Positions 1 through 4,899 of a DNA stretch of 5,063 nt are shown here, piece after piece. The notes under the pieces were generated by a model. That model saw nothing but the letters and a program-made list of their open reading frames with translations, had not been told where the DNA came from and ran no database searches. The position numbers were made by a program, and so were the translations under genes. How positions within the stretch are numbered: position 1 is the stretch's first letter; each line of letters opens with the position of its first letter. This stretch comes from JAEHDI01 sp035455185 (GTDB lineage Bacteria > Acidobacteriota > Terriglobia > Bryobacterales > Bryobacteraceae): assembly GCA_035455185.1 (NCBI GenBank), contig DATIFQ010000084.1:1-5063 (forward strand), read 5' to 3'.

Positions 1-471
1 GATGATCTCGTCTTCGCGCCGCACGCCGTACGGGACCACCTTGTAGGTCTTGCCGGAGAAATTCAGGTGGTGCCCGTGCGTCAGGTGCCCGCCGTGCGCC
101 AGGTTCATGCCGAGGATCGTGTCTCCCGGCTGGAGCACCGCTGCATACGCGGCTTGGTTTGCCTGCGAGCCGGAGTGCGGCTGCACGTTGGCATGTTCGC
201 ACTGGAAGAGCTTCTTCGCCCGGTCCCGCGCCAGGTTCTCGACCACGTCCACGAACTCGCAGCCGCCGTAATACCGCCGCCCGGGATACCCCTCGGCGTA
301 CTTGTTCGTGAACACGCTCGCGGTGGCTTCCAGCACCGCCTCCGACGTGAAGTTCTCGCTCGCAATCAACTCGAGCCCGGAGTTCTGCCGCTCGAGCTCG
401 CTCCGGATCGCGGCGAACACTTCGGGATCCACTTCGACCAGCGGCCTCGACATCTTGTCTTGTTCCGTCAT
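1..471 (-). CDS. glyA: Serine hydroxymethyltransferase, N-terminal 157 residues (3' end beyond window)
   Basis: PLP enzyme that interconverts serine and glycine while moving a one-carbon unit to or from tetrahydrofolate in the cytoplasm. Reading leftward from the ATG at 471-469, the frame stays open to base 1 (157 codons, roughly the first third of a ~415-residue family). Hallmarks appear in family order: LELIASENF (res. 33-41), NKYAEGYPGRRYYGG (56-70), ANVQPHSGSQAN (94-105), and LGMNLAHGGHLTHG (120-133). By alignment to E. coli GlyA, S38, Y58, E60 and Y68 correspond to active-site Ser35, Tyr55, Glu57 and Tyr65. The PLP lysine lies beyond the window. The start is chosen because it makes an ATGA overlap with the rpiB stop, implying translational coupling; an ATG at 453-451 (M7) is a weaker alternative. 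rpiB-glyA is a recurrent bacterial gene order. Identity is certain; only completeness is unknown. Confidence 0.97.
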   Translation of the reverse strand, partial: MTEQDKMSRPLVEVDPEVFAAIRSELERQNSGLELIASENFTSEAVLEATASVFTNKYAEGYPGRRYYGGCEFVDVVENLARDRAKKLFQCEHANVQPHSGSQANQAAYAAVLQPGDTILGMNLAHGGHLTHGHHLNFSGKTYKVVPYGVRREDEII

Positions 472-944
472 GCTTTTTCGCCCCGTGATTCGTCCATTCC
501 GGCCCCGCCGCGCTCCATCCGGCCGATCTTCGCGACCCGGCGAGCGTGACGCCCGCCTTCAAACTGCGCGCTGAGAAATACGTCGAGCAGCTTCTCCGCT
601 TGAGCCGGCTCGATGAACTTTCCCCCGAGCGTCAGGATGTTGGCGTCGTTGTGACCCCGGACCAGCCGCACTTCCTCCTCGGAAGTACCCAGGGCGGCCC
701 GCACGCCTGGTACCTTGTTCGCGGCGATTGACATCCCGATGCCGGTCGCGCAGATCAGCACGCCGCGGTCGGCCTCGCCCGAGGCAACGTCCCGCGCCAC
801 CGGCGCGGCGTAGTCCGGGTAGTCGGTGGACTCCGTGCTGTGGGTGCCGTAGTCCACCACGTGGTGCCCGTCGCGGAGCAGCTTATCCCGAAGACGCTCC
901 TTCAACAGAAAGCCCGCGTGGTCGGCTCCGATTGCGATTTTCAT
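468..944 (-). CDS. rpiB: Ribose-5-phosphate isomerase B / sugar-phosphate isomerase RpiB-LacAB family
   Basis: Cytosolic isomerase converting ribose 5-phosphate and ribulose 5-phosphate in the non-oxidative pentose phosphate pathway; some relatives act on allose or galactose 6-phosphates. The 158-residue product opens with MKIAIGADHAG (D8, H9). It carries the catalytic-loop signature CATGIGMSIAANK with C65 as expected base, GHNDANIL (H98, N99) for ring opening and substrate binding, and FEGGRHARRVAKI with phosphate-binding arginines near 132-136. The second loop residue is Ala, where E. coli RpiB has Gly. The family is usually about 145-150 residues; the extra part here is a charged tail (about 141-158) with no visible domain. 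A GGAG lies 11 nt upstream of the ATG. The TGA stop overlaps the glyA ATG. Family assignment is secure; in vivo sugar preference is not determined by sequence. Confidence 0.97.
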   Translation of the reverse strand: MKIAIGADHAGFLLKERLRDKLLRDGHHVVDYGTHSTESTDYPDYAAPVARDVASGEADRGVLICATGIGMSIAANKVPGVRAALGTSEEEVRLVRGHNDANILTLGGKFIEPAQAEKLLDVFLSAQFEGGRHARRVAKIGRMERGGAGMDESRGEKA

Positions 945-1012
945 GGGGGATTCTGCTCCATTTTAGCATGCTAGAATGAGTGCTTCGTCTCTTTTCCCCG
1001 TCGAGTAACTTC
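945..1012. promoter_or_regulatory. Divergent promoter region between rpiB and proS, with 10-bp palindrome
   Basis: This 68-nt gap separates the rpiB and proS starts and must hold signals for both directions unless promoters lie inside the genes. It contains the perfect palindrome TAGCATGCTA at 964-973. Two -10-like hexamers overlap it: TAGAAT on the plus strand (972-977) and TAAAAT on the minus strand (965-960), each one base from TATAAT. No convincing -35 box is seen for either. A plus-strand start near 984 would lie past the GTG at 980, which favours the ATG at 1013 for proS. The minus hexamer would start RNA beyond the rpiB GGAG (959-956), so it may not be the rpiB promoter. Inference only. 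Confidence 0.35.
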
Positions 1013-2731
1013 ATGCATTGGAGCAAATTGTTCATTCCCACCCTGCGGGAAAATCCCGCGGAGGCGGAGGTTCCGAGCCATCAGCTTCTCCTGCGCGCCG
1101 GCTACATCCGCCAGTTGTCGGCCGGCATTTACAGCTACTTGTTCCTCGCCCAGCGGTCTCTCCTGAAGGTCACCCGGATCGTCCGTGAGGAGATGGATTC
1201 CATCGGGGCGCAGGAAATGTTGCTGCCCGCTCTCCACCCCGCCGAACTCTGGCAGGAGTCCGGACGCTGGGAGGTCATGGGCGACACCATGTTCCGCCTC
1301 AAAGACCGCTTCCAGCGTGACCTCTGCCTCGGCATGACCCACGAAGAGGTCATGACCGTCATCGCCCGTGGTGAGCTGCGCAGCTACAAGCAGCTTCCGC
1401 AGATCTGGTACCAGATCCAGACCAAGTTCCGCGACGAGCCGCGGCCGAAATCCGGCCTGCTCCGCGTCCGGCAGTTCATCATGAAGGACTCCTACAGCTT
1501 CGACATCGACGCCTCCGGTCTCGACGCCGCCTACGACAAGCACTACCGCGCCTACTGCCGGATCTTCAGCCGTTGCGGGCTGCAATACCTCGTAGTCGAG
1601 GCGCACTCCGGCGCCATGGGCGGCAGCCAGTCGCACGAGTTCATGGTGGCGGCGGAAGCAGGCGAGGACTGGGTAGCCGTGTGCCCGTCCTGCAAGTACG
1701 CAGCGAACTTGGAGAAGGCGGAGGCGGTTCCATCACCTCCGGCGGCGGCCGATCCGGAGGGCGATCTCAACCCCGAAAAGTTCCACACCCCCGGCCGCAA
1801 GACCATCGCCGAGGTGGCCGAATTCACCTCGCTGCCGGAGACATCGCAGATCAAGAGCCTCGTCATGGTGGCGGACGGGAAACCTTTTCTCGCCCTGCTG
1901 CGCGGCGACCACTCGCTGAGTGAAACGAAGTTCGCCGGAGTCGCGAAGGCGGCTGAAATTCGTCCCGCGCATCCCGAGGAGATCCGCCAGTGGTTTGGCG
2001 CCGAAGCCGGCTCGCTCGGCCCCGTCGGCGCGAAGATCCCCATAGTCGCGGATCTCGCCTTGAAAGGCCGCCGGAACATGATCGCCGGCGCCAATGAAGA
2101 CGACTACCATCTGCGCCACGTCACCCCGGATGAGGATTTCCGGCCCGAGTGGCGCGACCTGCGCCAGGTCGCTGCCGGCGACGCCTGCACACAGTGCGGC
2201 GGTTCTCTGGAGCTGAAGAAAACCGTCGAGATCGGCCACATCTTCAAGCTCGGCTACAAGTACTCCGACTCGATGGGCCTCCGCGTCCTGAACGCCGCCG
2301 GTGAAGAGGTCACGCCGATCATGGGTTCCTACGGCATCGGCATCGAGCGGATCCTGAGCGCCGCTATCGAGCTGTACAACGACAAGGACGGAATGGCTCT
2401 GCCCGTCGCCATCGCCCCGTTCACCGTCGTCGTGACGCCGGTGAACTTCGCCGACGAAGCACAGCGCAAGGCGGCCGAACAGATTTACTCTTCCTGCCTT
2501 TCCCTCGGCCTCGATGCGCTGCTCGACGACCGCGACGAGCGTCCGGGAGTCAAGTTCAAGGACGCCGACCTGATCGGCATTCCCTTCCGGGTGACGGTTG
2601 GGAAGAAACTCGCCCAGGGCATCGTGGAAGTCGTCGAGAGGCGCAGCCGGAAGTCGGCCGACGTCCCCGTGGGCGAGGTGGTCGAGTTCGTGGCGGGTAA
2701 GATCAAGGCCGCTCTCGAAAATGGCTGTTGA
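1013..2731 (+). CDS. proS: Prolyl-tRNA synthetase, bacterial type with editing insertion domain
   Basis: Class II aminoacyl-tRNA synthetase that charges tRNA-Pro in the cytoplasm. The 572-residue length equals that of E. coli ProS. It begins with the family N-terminus (MHWSKLFIPTLRENPAEAEV), followed by the motif 1 region (about 34-80), LGMTHEE (106-112), motif 2 (TKFRDEPRPKSGLLRVRQF, 137-155) and motif 3 (GSYGIGIERIL, 438-448). The anticodon-binding domain follows (about 465-572; DDRDERPGVKFKDADLIGIP). An INS/YbaK-like editing insertion occupies about 255-385, with LLRGDHSLSETK and K281 in IKSL near the position of the E. coli editing lysine. Two CxxC pairs (C224/C227 and C392/C395) flank the insertion and look like a metal-binding knuckle that E. 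coli ProS lacks. ATG 1013 is preferred over an in-frame GTG at 980, because homology starts there and GAG sits 7 nt upstream, although the SD is weak. It overlaps the next gene by 11 nt. Confidence 0.98.
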   Translation: MHWSKLFIPTLRENPAEAEVPSHQLLLRAGYIRQLSAGIYSYLFLAQRSLLKVTRIVREEMDSIGAQEMLLPALHPAELWQESGRWEVMGDTMFRLKDRFQRDLCLGMTHEEVMTVIARGELRSYKQLPQIWYQIQTKFRDEPRPKSGLLRVRQFIMKDSYSFDIDASGLDAAYDKHYRAYCRIFSRCGLQYLVVEAHSGAMGGSQSHEFMVAAEAGEDWVAVCPSCKYAANLEKAEAVPSPPAAADPEGDLNPEKFHTPGRKTIAEVAEFTSLPETSQIKSLVMVADGKPFLALLRGDHSLSETKFAGVAKAAEIRPAHPEEIRQWFGAEAGSLGPVGAKIPIVADLALKGRRNMIAGANEDDYHLRHVTPDEDFRPEWRDLRQVAAGDACTQCGGSLELKKTVEIGHIFKLGYKYSDSMGLRVLNAAGEEVTPIMGSYGIGIERILSAAIELYNDKDGMALPVAIAPFTVVVTPVNFADEAQRKAAEQIYSSCLSLGLDALLDDRDERPGVKFKDADLIGIPFRVTVGKKLAQGIVEVVERRSRKSADVPVGEVVEFVAGKIKAALENGC

Positions 2732-3851
2732 CTGGAAGGCAATTCGATCCGAGTTCCCCGCTCTTGAGCGGTGGACGTATCTGAACACGGCCACGTACGG
2801 CCAGCTTCCTCGCCGCTCTGTCGAGGCGGCCGCCCGGCACTTTTCGCACCGCGATGAGCTGGCCTGCGCGGACTTCCTGGACTGGTTCGACGATGCCGAC
2901 CGCATTCGCGGCCTCATTGCCCGCCTCATTCACTGCGAGGCTGCCGACATCGCCTTCATCCCCAGCGCGGCGCATGCGCTGTCCCTTTTGCTCGGCGGGC
3001 TGGAGTGGCGGGCCGGGGACCGCGTGGTCACGCTCGCCGACGAGTTTCCGAACAACCTCTACAATCCCGCGCTGCTGCGGCGGCACGGCGTCGAGGCTGT
3101 CGAGGCGTCCTGGCCGGAATTCTACAACGCGATCACCCCGCGCACCCGTCTCGTCGTCCTGAGCGAGGTCAACTACACGAGCGGCTTCCGGCCGCCCCTT
3201 GCGGAGATCGCGGCGTTCCTGCGGGAGCGCGGCGTGCTGCTGTATATCGATGGCACGCAGAGCGTCGGCGCGCTTGAGTTCGACATGGCCGCCATCCGGC
3301 CCGACATGCTGGCGGTCCACGCTTATAAGTGGCTGCTCTCGCCGAATGGCGCCGGCTTCTTGTATGTCGCGCCCGGCCTGCGGGAGCGCCTGGAACCCAA
3401 TGTGATCGGCTGGCGCAGCCACCGCGACTGGCGGCGCGTGGACAACCTTCATCACGGCGCGCCGGAATTCAAGAGCGAGGCCGAGCGGTACGAAGGCGGC
3501 ATGCTGGCGTTTCCCGTCATCTATGCCATGGGCGCTTCCGTCGGCATGATGCTCGAGATCGGCCCCGAGGTGATCGCGCGCCGCGTGCGCGAGTTGACGG
3601 ACACGACCTGCGCGGTGCTGCGTCGTCTCGGCGCCCGGCTCCTGCGCGACGAATCGCCGCGGCTCTATGATTCGCAGATCATCGCCGCCCGCTTCGAGGG
3701 CGCCGACGCATCCGCGCTGGCGCGCAAGCTCCGCGAGGGCGGCGTGCTGATCTCCGCCCGCCACGGCAACCTCCGCATCTCCTCGCACTTCTACAACAAC
3801 GAAGACGACATCGCCCGCCTGGAAACCGAGCTTCGCAAAACCCGGGACTGA
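2721..3851 (+). CDS. Class V aminotransferase-fold PLP enzyme (NifS/isopenicillin N epimerase-like), not a typical desulfurase
   Basis: A 376-residue fold-type I PLP protein. Landmarks in order: YLNTATYGQLP (20-30, N-terminal substrate/PLP loop), SAAHALSLLL (82-91, cofactor phosphate region), YIDGTQSVGALE (175-186; D177 should pair with the pyridine nitrogen, Q180 near the ring), and HAYKWLLSPNGAGFLYV (200-216) with K203 as Schiff-base lysine. The C-terminal ISARHGNLRISSHFYNNEDDI (344-364) has a likely carboxylate-binding R352. In SufS/CsdA enzymes the corresponding region carries a catalytic cysteine loop, which is absent here, so cysteine desulfurase activity is unlikely. The substrate could be an amino acid, as in epimerases, lyases or kynureninase-like enzymes; I cannot name it. 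The ATG at 2721 lies within proS, with AAGG 12 nt upstream, implying coupled expression. The final codons and TGA fall inside an alpha repeat (3835-3893). Confidence 0.92.
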   Translation: MAVDWKAIRSEFPALERWTYLNTATYGQLPRRSVEAAARHFSHRDELACADFLDWFDDADRIRGLIARLIHCEAADIAFIPSAAHALSLLLGGLEWRAGDRVVTLADEFPNNLYNPALLRRHGVEAVEASWPEFYNAITPRTRLVVLSEVNYTSGFRPPLAEIAAFLRERGVLLYIDGTQSVGALEFDMAAIRPDMLAVHAYKWLLSPNGAGFLYVAPGLRERLEPNVIGWRSHRDWRRVDNLHHGAPEFKSEAERYEGGMLAFPVIYAMGASVGMMLEIGPEVIARRVRELTDTTCAVLRRLGARLLRDESPRLYDSQIIAARFEGADASALARKLREGGVLISARHGNLRISSHFYNNEDDIARLETELRKTRD

Positions 3852-3893
3852 CTCCAAATTTCGCAGCGTTTGCGAAATTGAGCGGGACGGGCC
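3835..3893 (+). repeat. Alpha-type REP-like repeat, copy 1, overlapping the aminotransferase 3' end; right arm decayed
   Basis: Bases 3835-3855 (GCAAAACCCGGGAC then TGACTCC) are identical to 3998-4018 in alpha copy 2. The inner stem is intact: AATTTCGC (3857-3864) pairs with GCGAAATT (3872-3879) around a 7-nt loop (AGCGTTT). The expected outer right arm is missing; GAGCGGGACGGGCC follows instead, so this copy cannot fold the long stem. The aminotransferase stop TGA (3849-3851) is within the left arm. Boundaries are inferred from comparison with copy 2. Confidence 0.85.
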
Positions 3894-3895
3894 TA

Positions 3896-3942
3896 CTCTG
3901 TCCTCAGCGTTGTTCGCGAGCGGACAGAGCTGCCTGTCCCGT
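3896..3942 (+). repeat. Stem-loop, possibly a decayed beta-type repeat
   Basis: CTCTGTCC (3896-3903) and GGACAGAG (3922-3929) form a perfect 8-bp stem. The interior can add GCG/CGC around a TTGTT loop (3907-3917). The loop resembles the CGTTGTT loop of beta copies, and the following CTGCCTGTCCCG (3931-3942) resembles the beta right end CTGTCTGTCCCA. I therefore read it as a rearranged beta copy, but an unrelated hairpin is possible. Confidence 0.45.
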
Positions 3943-3957
3943 CTGTCTCGGAGTTTC

Positions 3958-3971
3958 GGGGATTCTTAGCC
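3958..3971 (+). repeat. Short direct repeat next to the repeat cluster, left copy
   Basis: GGGGATTCTTAGCC here matches GGGGATTCGTAGCC at 4733-4746 with one difference. In both places it lies immediately 5' of repeat elements, within about 5 bases of a CCGGG or similar string. It may be part of a longer mobile or duplicated unit flanking the SgcJ-like gene. Fourteen bases alone is weak evidence. Confidence 0.4.
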
Positions 3972-3974
3972 GGG

Positions 3975-3997
3975 CTACCATTTCCCCGCCGTTGCGA
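3975..3997 (+). repeat. Degenerate beta-type half repeat
   Basis: CTACCATTTCCCCGCCGTTGCGA resembles the beta centre ACCATTTCGCCGTTGTTGCGA, with a few changes and no right arm. It directly abuts the left end of alpha copy 2 at 3998, as though repeats insert next to or into one another. Confidence 0.5.
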
Positions 3998-4063
3998 GCA
4001 AAACCCGGGACTGACTCCGAATTTCGCTGTATCTGCGAAATTGGTGTCTGTCCCGGGTTTTGC
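3998..4063. repeat. Alpha-type REP-like palindrome, complete 66-nt hairpin (copy 2)
   Basis: The outer arms GCAAAACCCGGGAC (3998-4011) and GTCCCGGGTTTTGC (4050-4063) are perfect reverse complements (14 bp). The inner arms AATTTCGC (4020-4027) and GCGAAATT (4035-4042) add 8 bp around the 7-nt loop TGTATCT. The intervening segments pair imperfectly (mismatches and a one-base bulge). The only obvious protein-coding potential is incidental. It could terminate or stabilise transcripts of the aminotransferase. Repetitive extragenic palindromes mobilised by RAYT (Y1 tyrosine) transposases are the nearest known class; no such transposase is in the window. Confidence 0.9.
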
Positions 4064-4085
4064 CCTTCGCGCCCAGAGTCACCGC

Positions 4086-4151
4086 GGAAGAAATGGGACA
4101 GACCACCATTTCGCCGTTGTTGCGAAATGGCTGTCTGTCCCAATTTCTTCC
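4086..4151. repeat. Beta-type REP-like palindrome, complete 66-nt hairpin (copy 1)
   Basis: Three stacked 9-bp stems. GGAAGAAAT (4086-4094) pairs with ATTTCTTCC (4143-4151), GGGACAGAC (4095-4103) with GTCTGTCCC (4133-4141), and CCATTTCGC (4106-4114) with GCGAAATGG (4122-4130). They are separated by a one-base bulge at A4142 and a 2x2 mismatch, and closed by the 7-nt loop CGTTGTT (4115-4121). It lies about 60 nt downstream of the SgcJ-like stop, so it may define that transcript's end. Part of it recurs at 4781-4813 and again at 4900-4955. Confidence 0.92.
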
Positions 4152-4212
4152 AGCCTCGGCCACAGTGAGCGGAAGCTCCAGCGAAGTTTCTCAGCACCCG
4201 GAGGTTTCCATA

Positions 4213-4641
4213 CTAAGTTGCAAGACGGGCCGCAGCCTGGGCTGCCGTTGGCACCTCGGAAATCTTGGTATTTTGGAAGGCCACGACTTGCCACTTTGCC
4301 TGTTCCTTTACCACGACCAAGGTTGGGCGGGTCTCTATTTCGCGCGCTTCATCGCCTTCCTTGAACTGCACGTGCGCTCGGGCGAAGACGACCGCAACGT
4401 CGGGGCGCAAAAAGCGAATGCTCCGTAATGGGAAACTGGCGTGGCTGCCTCTGTAGATCGTGTTGAAGATGACCCGGTGCGCGGCTTCGATGGCCGTTCG
4501 CCCGTCCAACTGCCCCCCAAAAATGTGGATGAAGTTGGCATCCTCCGCAAACAACGCCCCGATGCCCACACTGTCGTAACGATTCCACGCGGCTTCAAAT
4601 TGCTTCAGGATGTCTTGAATGGCGCCTTCATCGGCTGTCAT
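4213..4641 (-). CDS. SgcJ/EcaC-type NTF2-like protein (SnoaL-like, DUF4440-type)
   Basis: A 142-residue single-domain protein of the NTF2/SnoaL-like cone fold. It has no signal peptide or membrane segment, so is probably cytoplasmic. Family features: an N-terminal helix with FEAAWNRYD (15-23), LFAEDANFIHIFGG (30-43), LDGRTAIEAAHRVIF (45-59, including conserved H55), the central strand DVAVVFARAHVQF (81-93), and the terminal RPTLVVVKEQAKWQVVAFQNTKI (105-127). A short alanine-rich tail follows. Length fits the family (about 125-145). Members named SgcJ/EcaC are often called oxidoreductases, but most have no established activity and may bind small ligands or act as hydrolase/isomerase-like pockets; substrate here is unknown. 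The ATG at 4641 has a strong SD-like AAGGGGGGA five to six bases upstream. It stands alone, convergent to the aminotransferase and bracketed by repeat clusters, which suggests an accessory cassette. It appears less GC-extreme than neighbouring genes. Confidence 0.88.
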   Translation of the reverse strand: MTADEGAIQDILKQFEAAWNRYDSVGIGALFAEDANFIHIFGGQLDGRTAIEAAHRVIFNTIYRGSHASFPLRSIRFLRPDVAVVFARAHVQFKEGDEAREIETRPTLVVVKEQAKWQVVAFQNTKISEVPTAAQAAARLAT

Positions 4642-4691
4642 GACTATCCCCCCTTGGATCAGAATACTATCAACTCCAGTTTCGGTGACAA
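4642..4691 (-). promoter_or_regulatory. Candidate sigma70-type promoter and RBS of the SgcJ-like gene
   Basis: On the minus strand, TTGTCA (4691-4686, one base from TTGACA) is followed by 16 nt and TAGTAT (4669-4664, two bases from TATAAT). Transcription would begin near 4657, just before AAGGGGGGAT (4655-4646), which contains the Shine-Dalgarno-like sequence. The leader would be only about 16 nt. Spacing and order are coherent, but GC-rich bacteria have variable promoters, so this remains a prediction. Confidence 0.4.
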
Positions 4692-4732
4692 GCTACGCGA
4701 TCGCGGTGGTGCGGGCGGCGGGCCGTGAATTT

Positions 4733-4746
4733 GGGGATTCGTAGCC
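4733..4746 (+). repeat. Short direct repeat next to the repeat cluster, right copy
   Basis: GGGGATTCGTAGCC, the partner of 3958-3971 (13 of 14 identical, same orientation, about 775 nt apart). It precedes the alpha-like half repeat at 4750, paralleling the left cluster layout. Confidence 0.4.
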
Positions 4747-4749
4747 TTT

Positions 4750-4813
4750 CCGGGACTGCCTCCAAATTTCGCTATGTTTAGCGGAAGAAATGGGACAGAC
4801 CACCATTTCGCCG
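4750..4813 (+). repeat. Chimeric alpha-left/beta-left half repeats
   Basis: The first part (CCGGGACTGCCTCC then AAATTTCGC, 4750-4772) is an alpha left arm with one change (TGACTCC to TGCCTCC). After TATGTTTA it passes directly into a 33-nt beta left segment (4781-4813) that is identical to 4084-4116. Neither half has a proper right arm; the beta part stops at the loop and changes to CATGCAG. It therefore cannot form the full hairpin. It looks like a recombination or nested-insertion product. Confidence 0.75.
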
Positions 4814-4889
4814 CATGCAGGTAACCGAGCCGCGACCGAAAGGGAGCGGACGCGCGCGCTTCCGGATCTTGGCCCGTATTCGCATGCAG
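4812..4889 (+). repeat. CGCATGCAG direct repeats bracketing a 60-nt segment
   Basis: CGCATGCAG occurs at 4812-4820 and 4881-4889 in the same orientation, 69 nt apart, with similar continuation (GTAACC versus CTACCA). The bracketed segment includes the GAAA-loop hairpin. A 9-bp duplication could mark an insertion or simply be chance plus common ancestry. Confidence 0.4.
4827..4849 (+). repeat. Compact GNRA-capped hairpin (CCGC-GA-CC-GAAA-GG-GA-GCGG)
   Basis: CCGC (4830-4833) pairs with GCGG (4846-4849). Inside lies a tandem G-A/A-G mismatch (4834-4835 with 4844-4845), then CC/GG (4836-4837 with 4842-4843) closed by the GNRA tetraloop GAAA (4838-4841). This is a classic stable RNA-like architecture. 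I recall near-identical GACCG-TAA-GGGAGCGG strings in Solibacter-type genomes, but could not check that. Function unknown; it may be another dispersed repeat. Confidence 0.5.
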
Positions 4890-4899
4890 CTACCACGGC

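Larger units (their letters stand above)
3852..4212. other. Intergenic region between convergent genes, filled by REP-like repeats
   Basis: This 361-nt gap separates the aminotransferase (plus) and the SgcJ-like gene (minus), which converge. I see no believable gene; open frames here are translations of palindromes. It holds part of alpha copy 1, two decayed repeat pieces, one complete alpha hairpin and one complete beta hairpin. The complete hairpins could act as bidirectional transcription terminators or mRNA 3'-end stabilisers for both genes, although neither has a run of T after the stem. The stretch 4152-4212 shows nothing recognisable. Confidence 0.8.

Noticed and set aside
67..549. 160-codon plus-strand open frame across glyA and rpiB
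   Set aside because: It is antisense to two well-conserved enzymes and only mirrors their codon bias.
980..1012. GTG start at 980 giving an 11-residue longer ProRS
   Set aside because: The extra residues have no family counterpart, and the candidate -10 box at 972-977 would place the transcript start at or after this codon. The ATG at 1013 matches the family N-terminus.
971..1636. 221-codon minus-strand open frame opposite the proS 5' part
   Set aside because: It conflicts with the conserved ProRS motif 1 and 2 regions and has no recognisable motif.
1733..2929. 398-codon open frame on the minus strand opposite proS and the start of the aminotransferase
   Set aside because: It lies antisense to two unambiguous protein families and spans their junction. 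Its low-complexity A/R/G/D-rich product is typical of the shadow of GC-rich codon usage.
2703..3857. 384-codon minus-strand open frame opposite the aminotransferase
   Set aside because: It covers the whole plus-strand gene, whose PLP motifs are clear. No domain is recognisable in the antisense product.
3998..4063. Classical intrinsic terminator
   Set aside because: The stem is strong, but no T-run follows on either strand. Termination or 3'-end protection is possible but not shown, so it is listed as a repeat.
3835..4151. CRISPR-like array reading of the repeat cluster
   Set aside because: Repeats are long palindromes of two types with unequal spacing and partial copies. There are no uniform spacers and no cas genes.
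3904..4197. Small open frames on both strands between 3878 and 4364, including one of 97 codons on the minus strand
   Set aside because: Their products are translations of the palindromic repeats and recur wherever a repeat occurs. No start is supported by a ribosome binding site.
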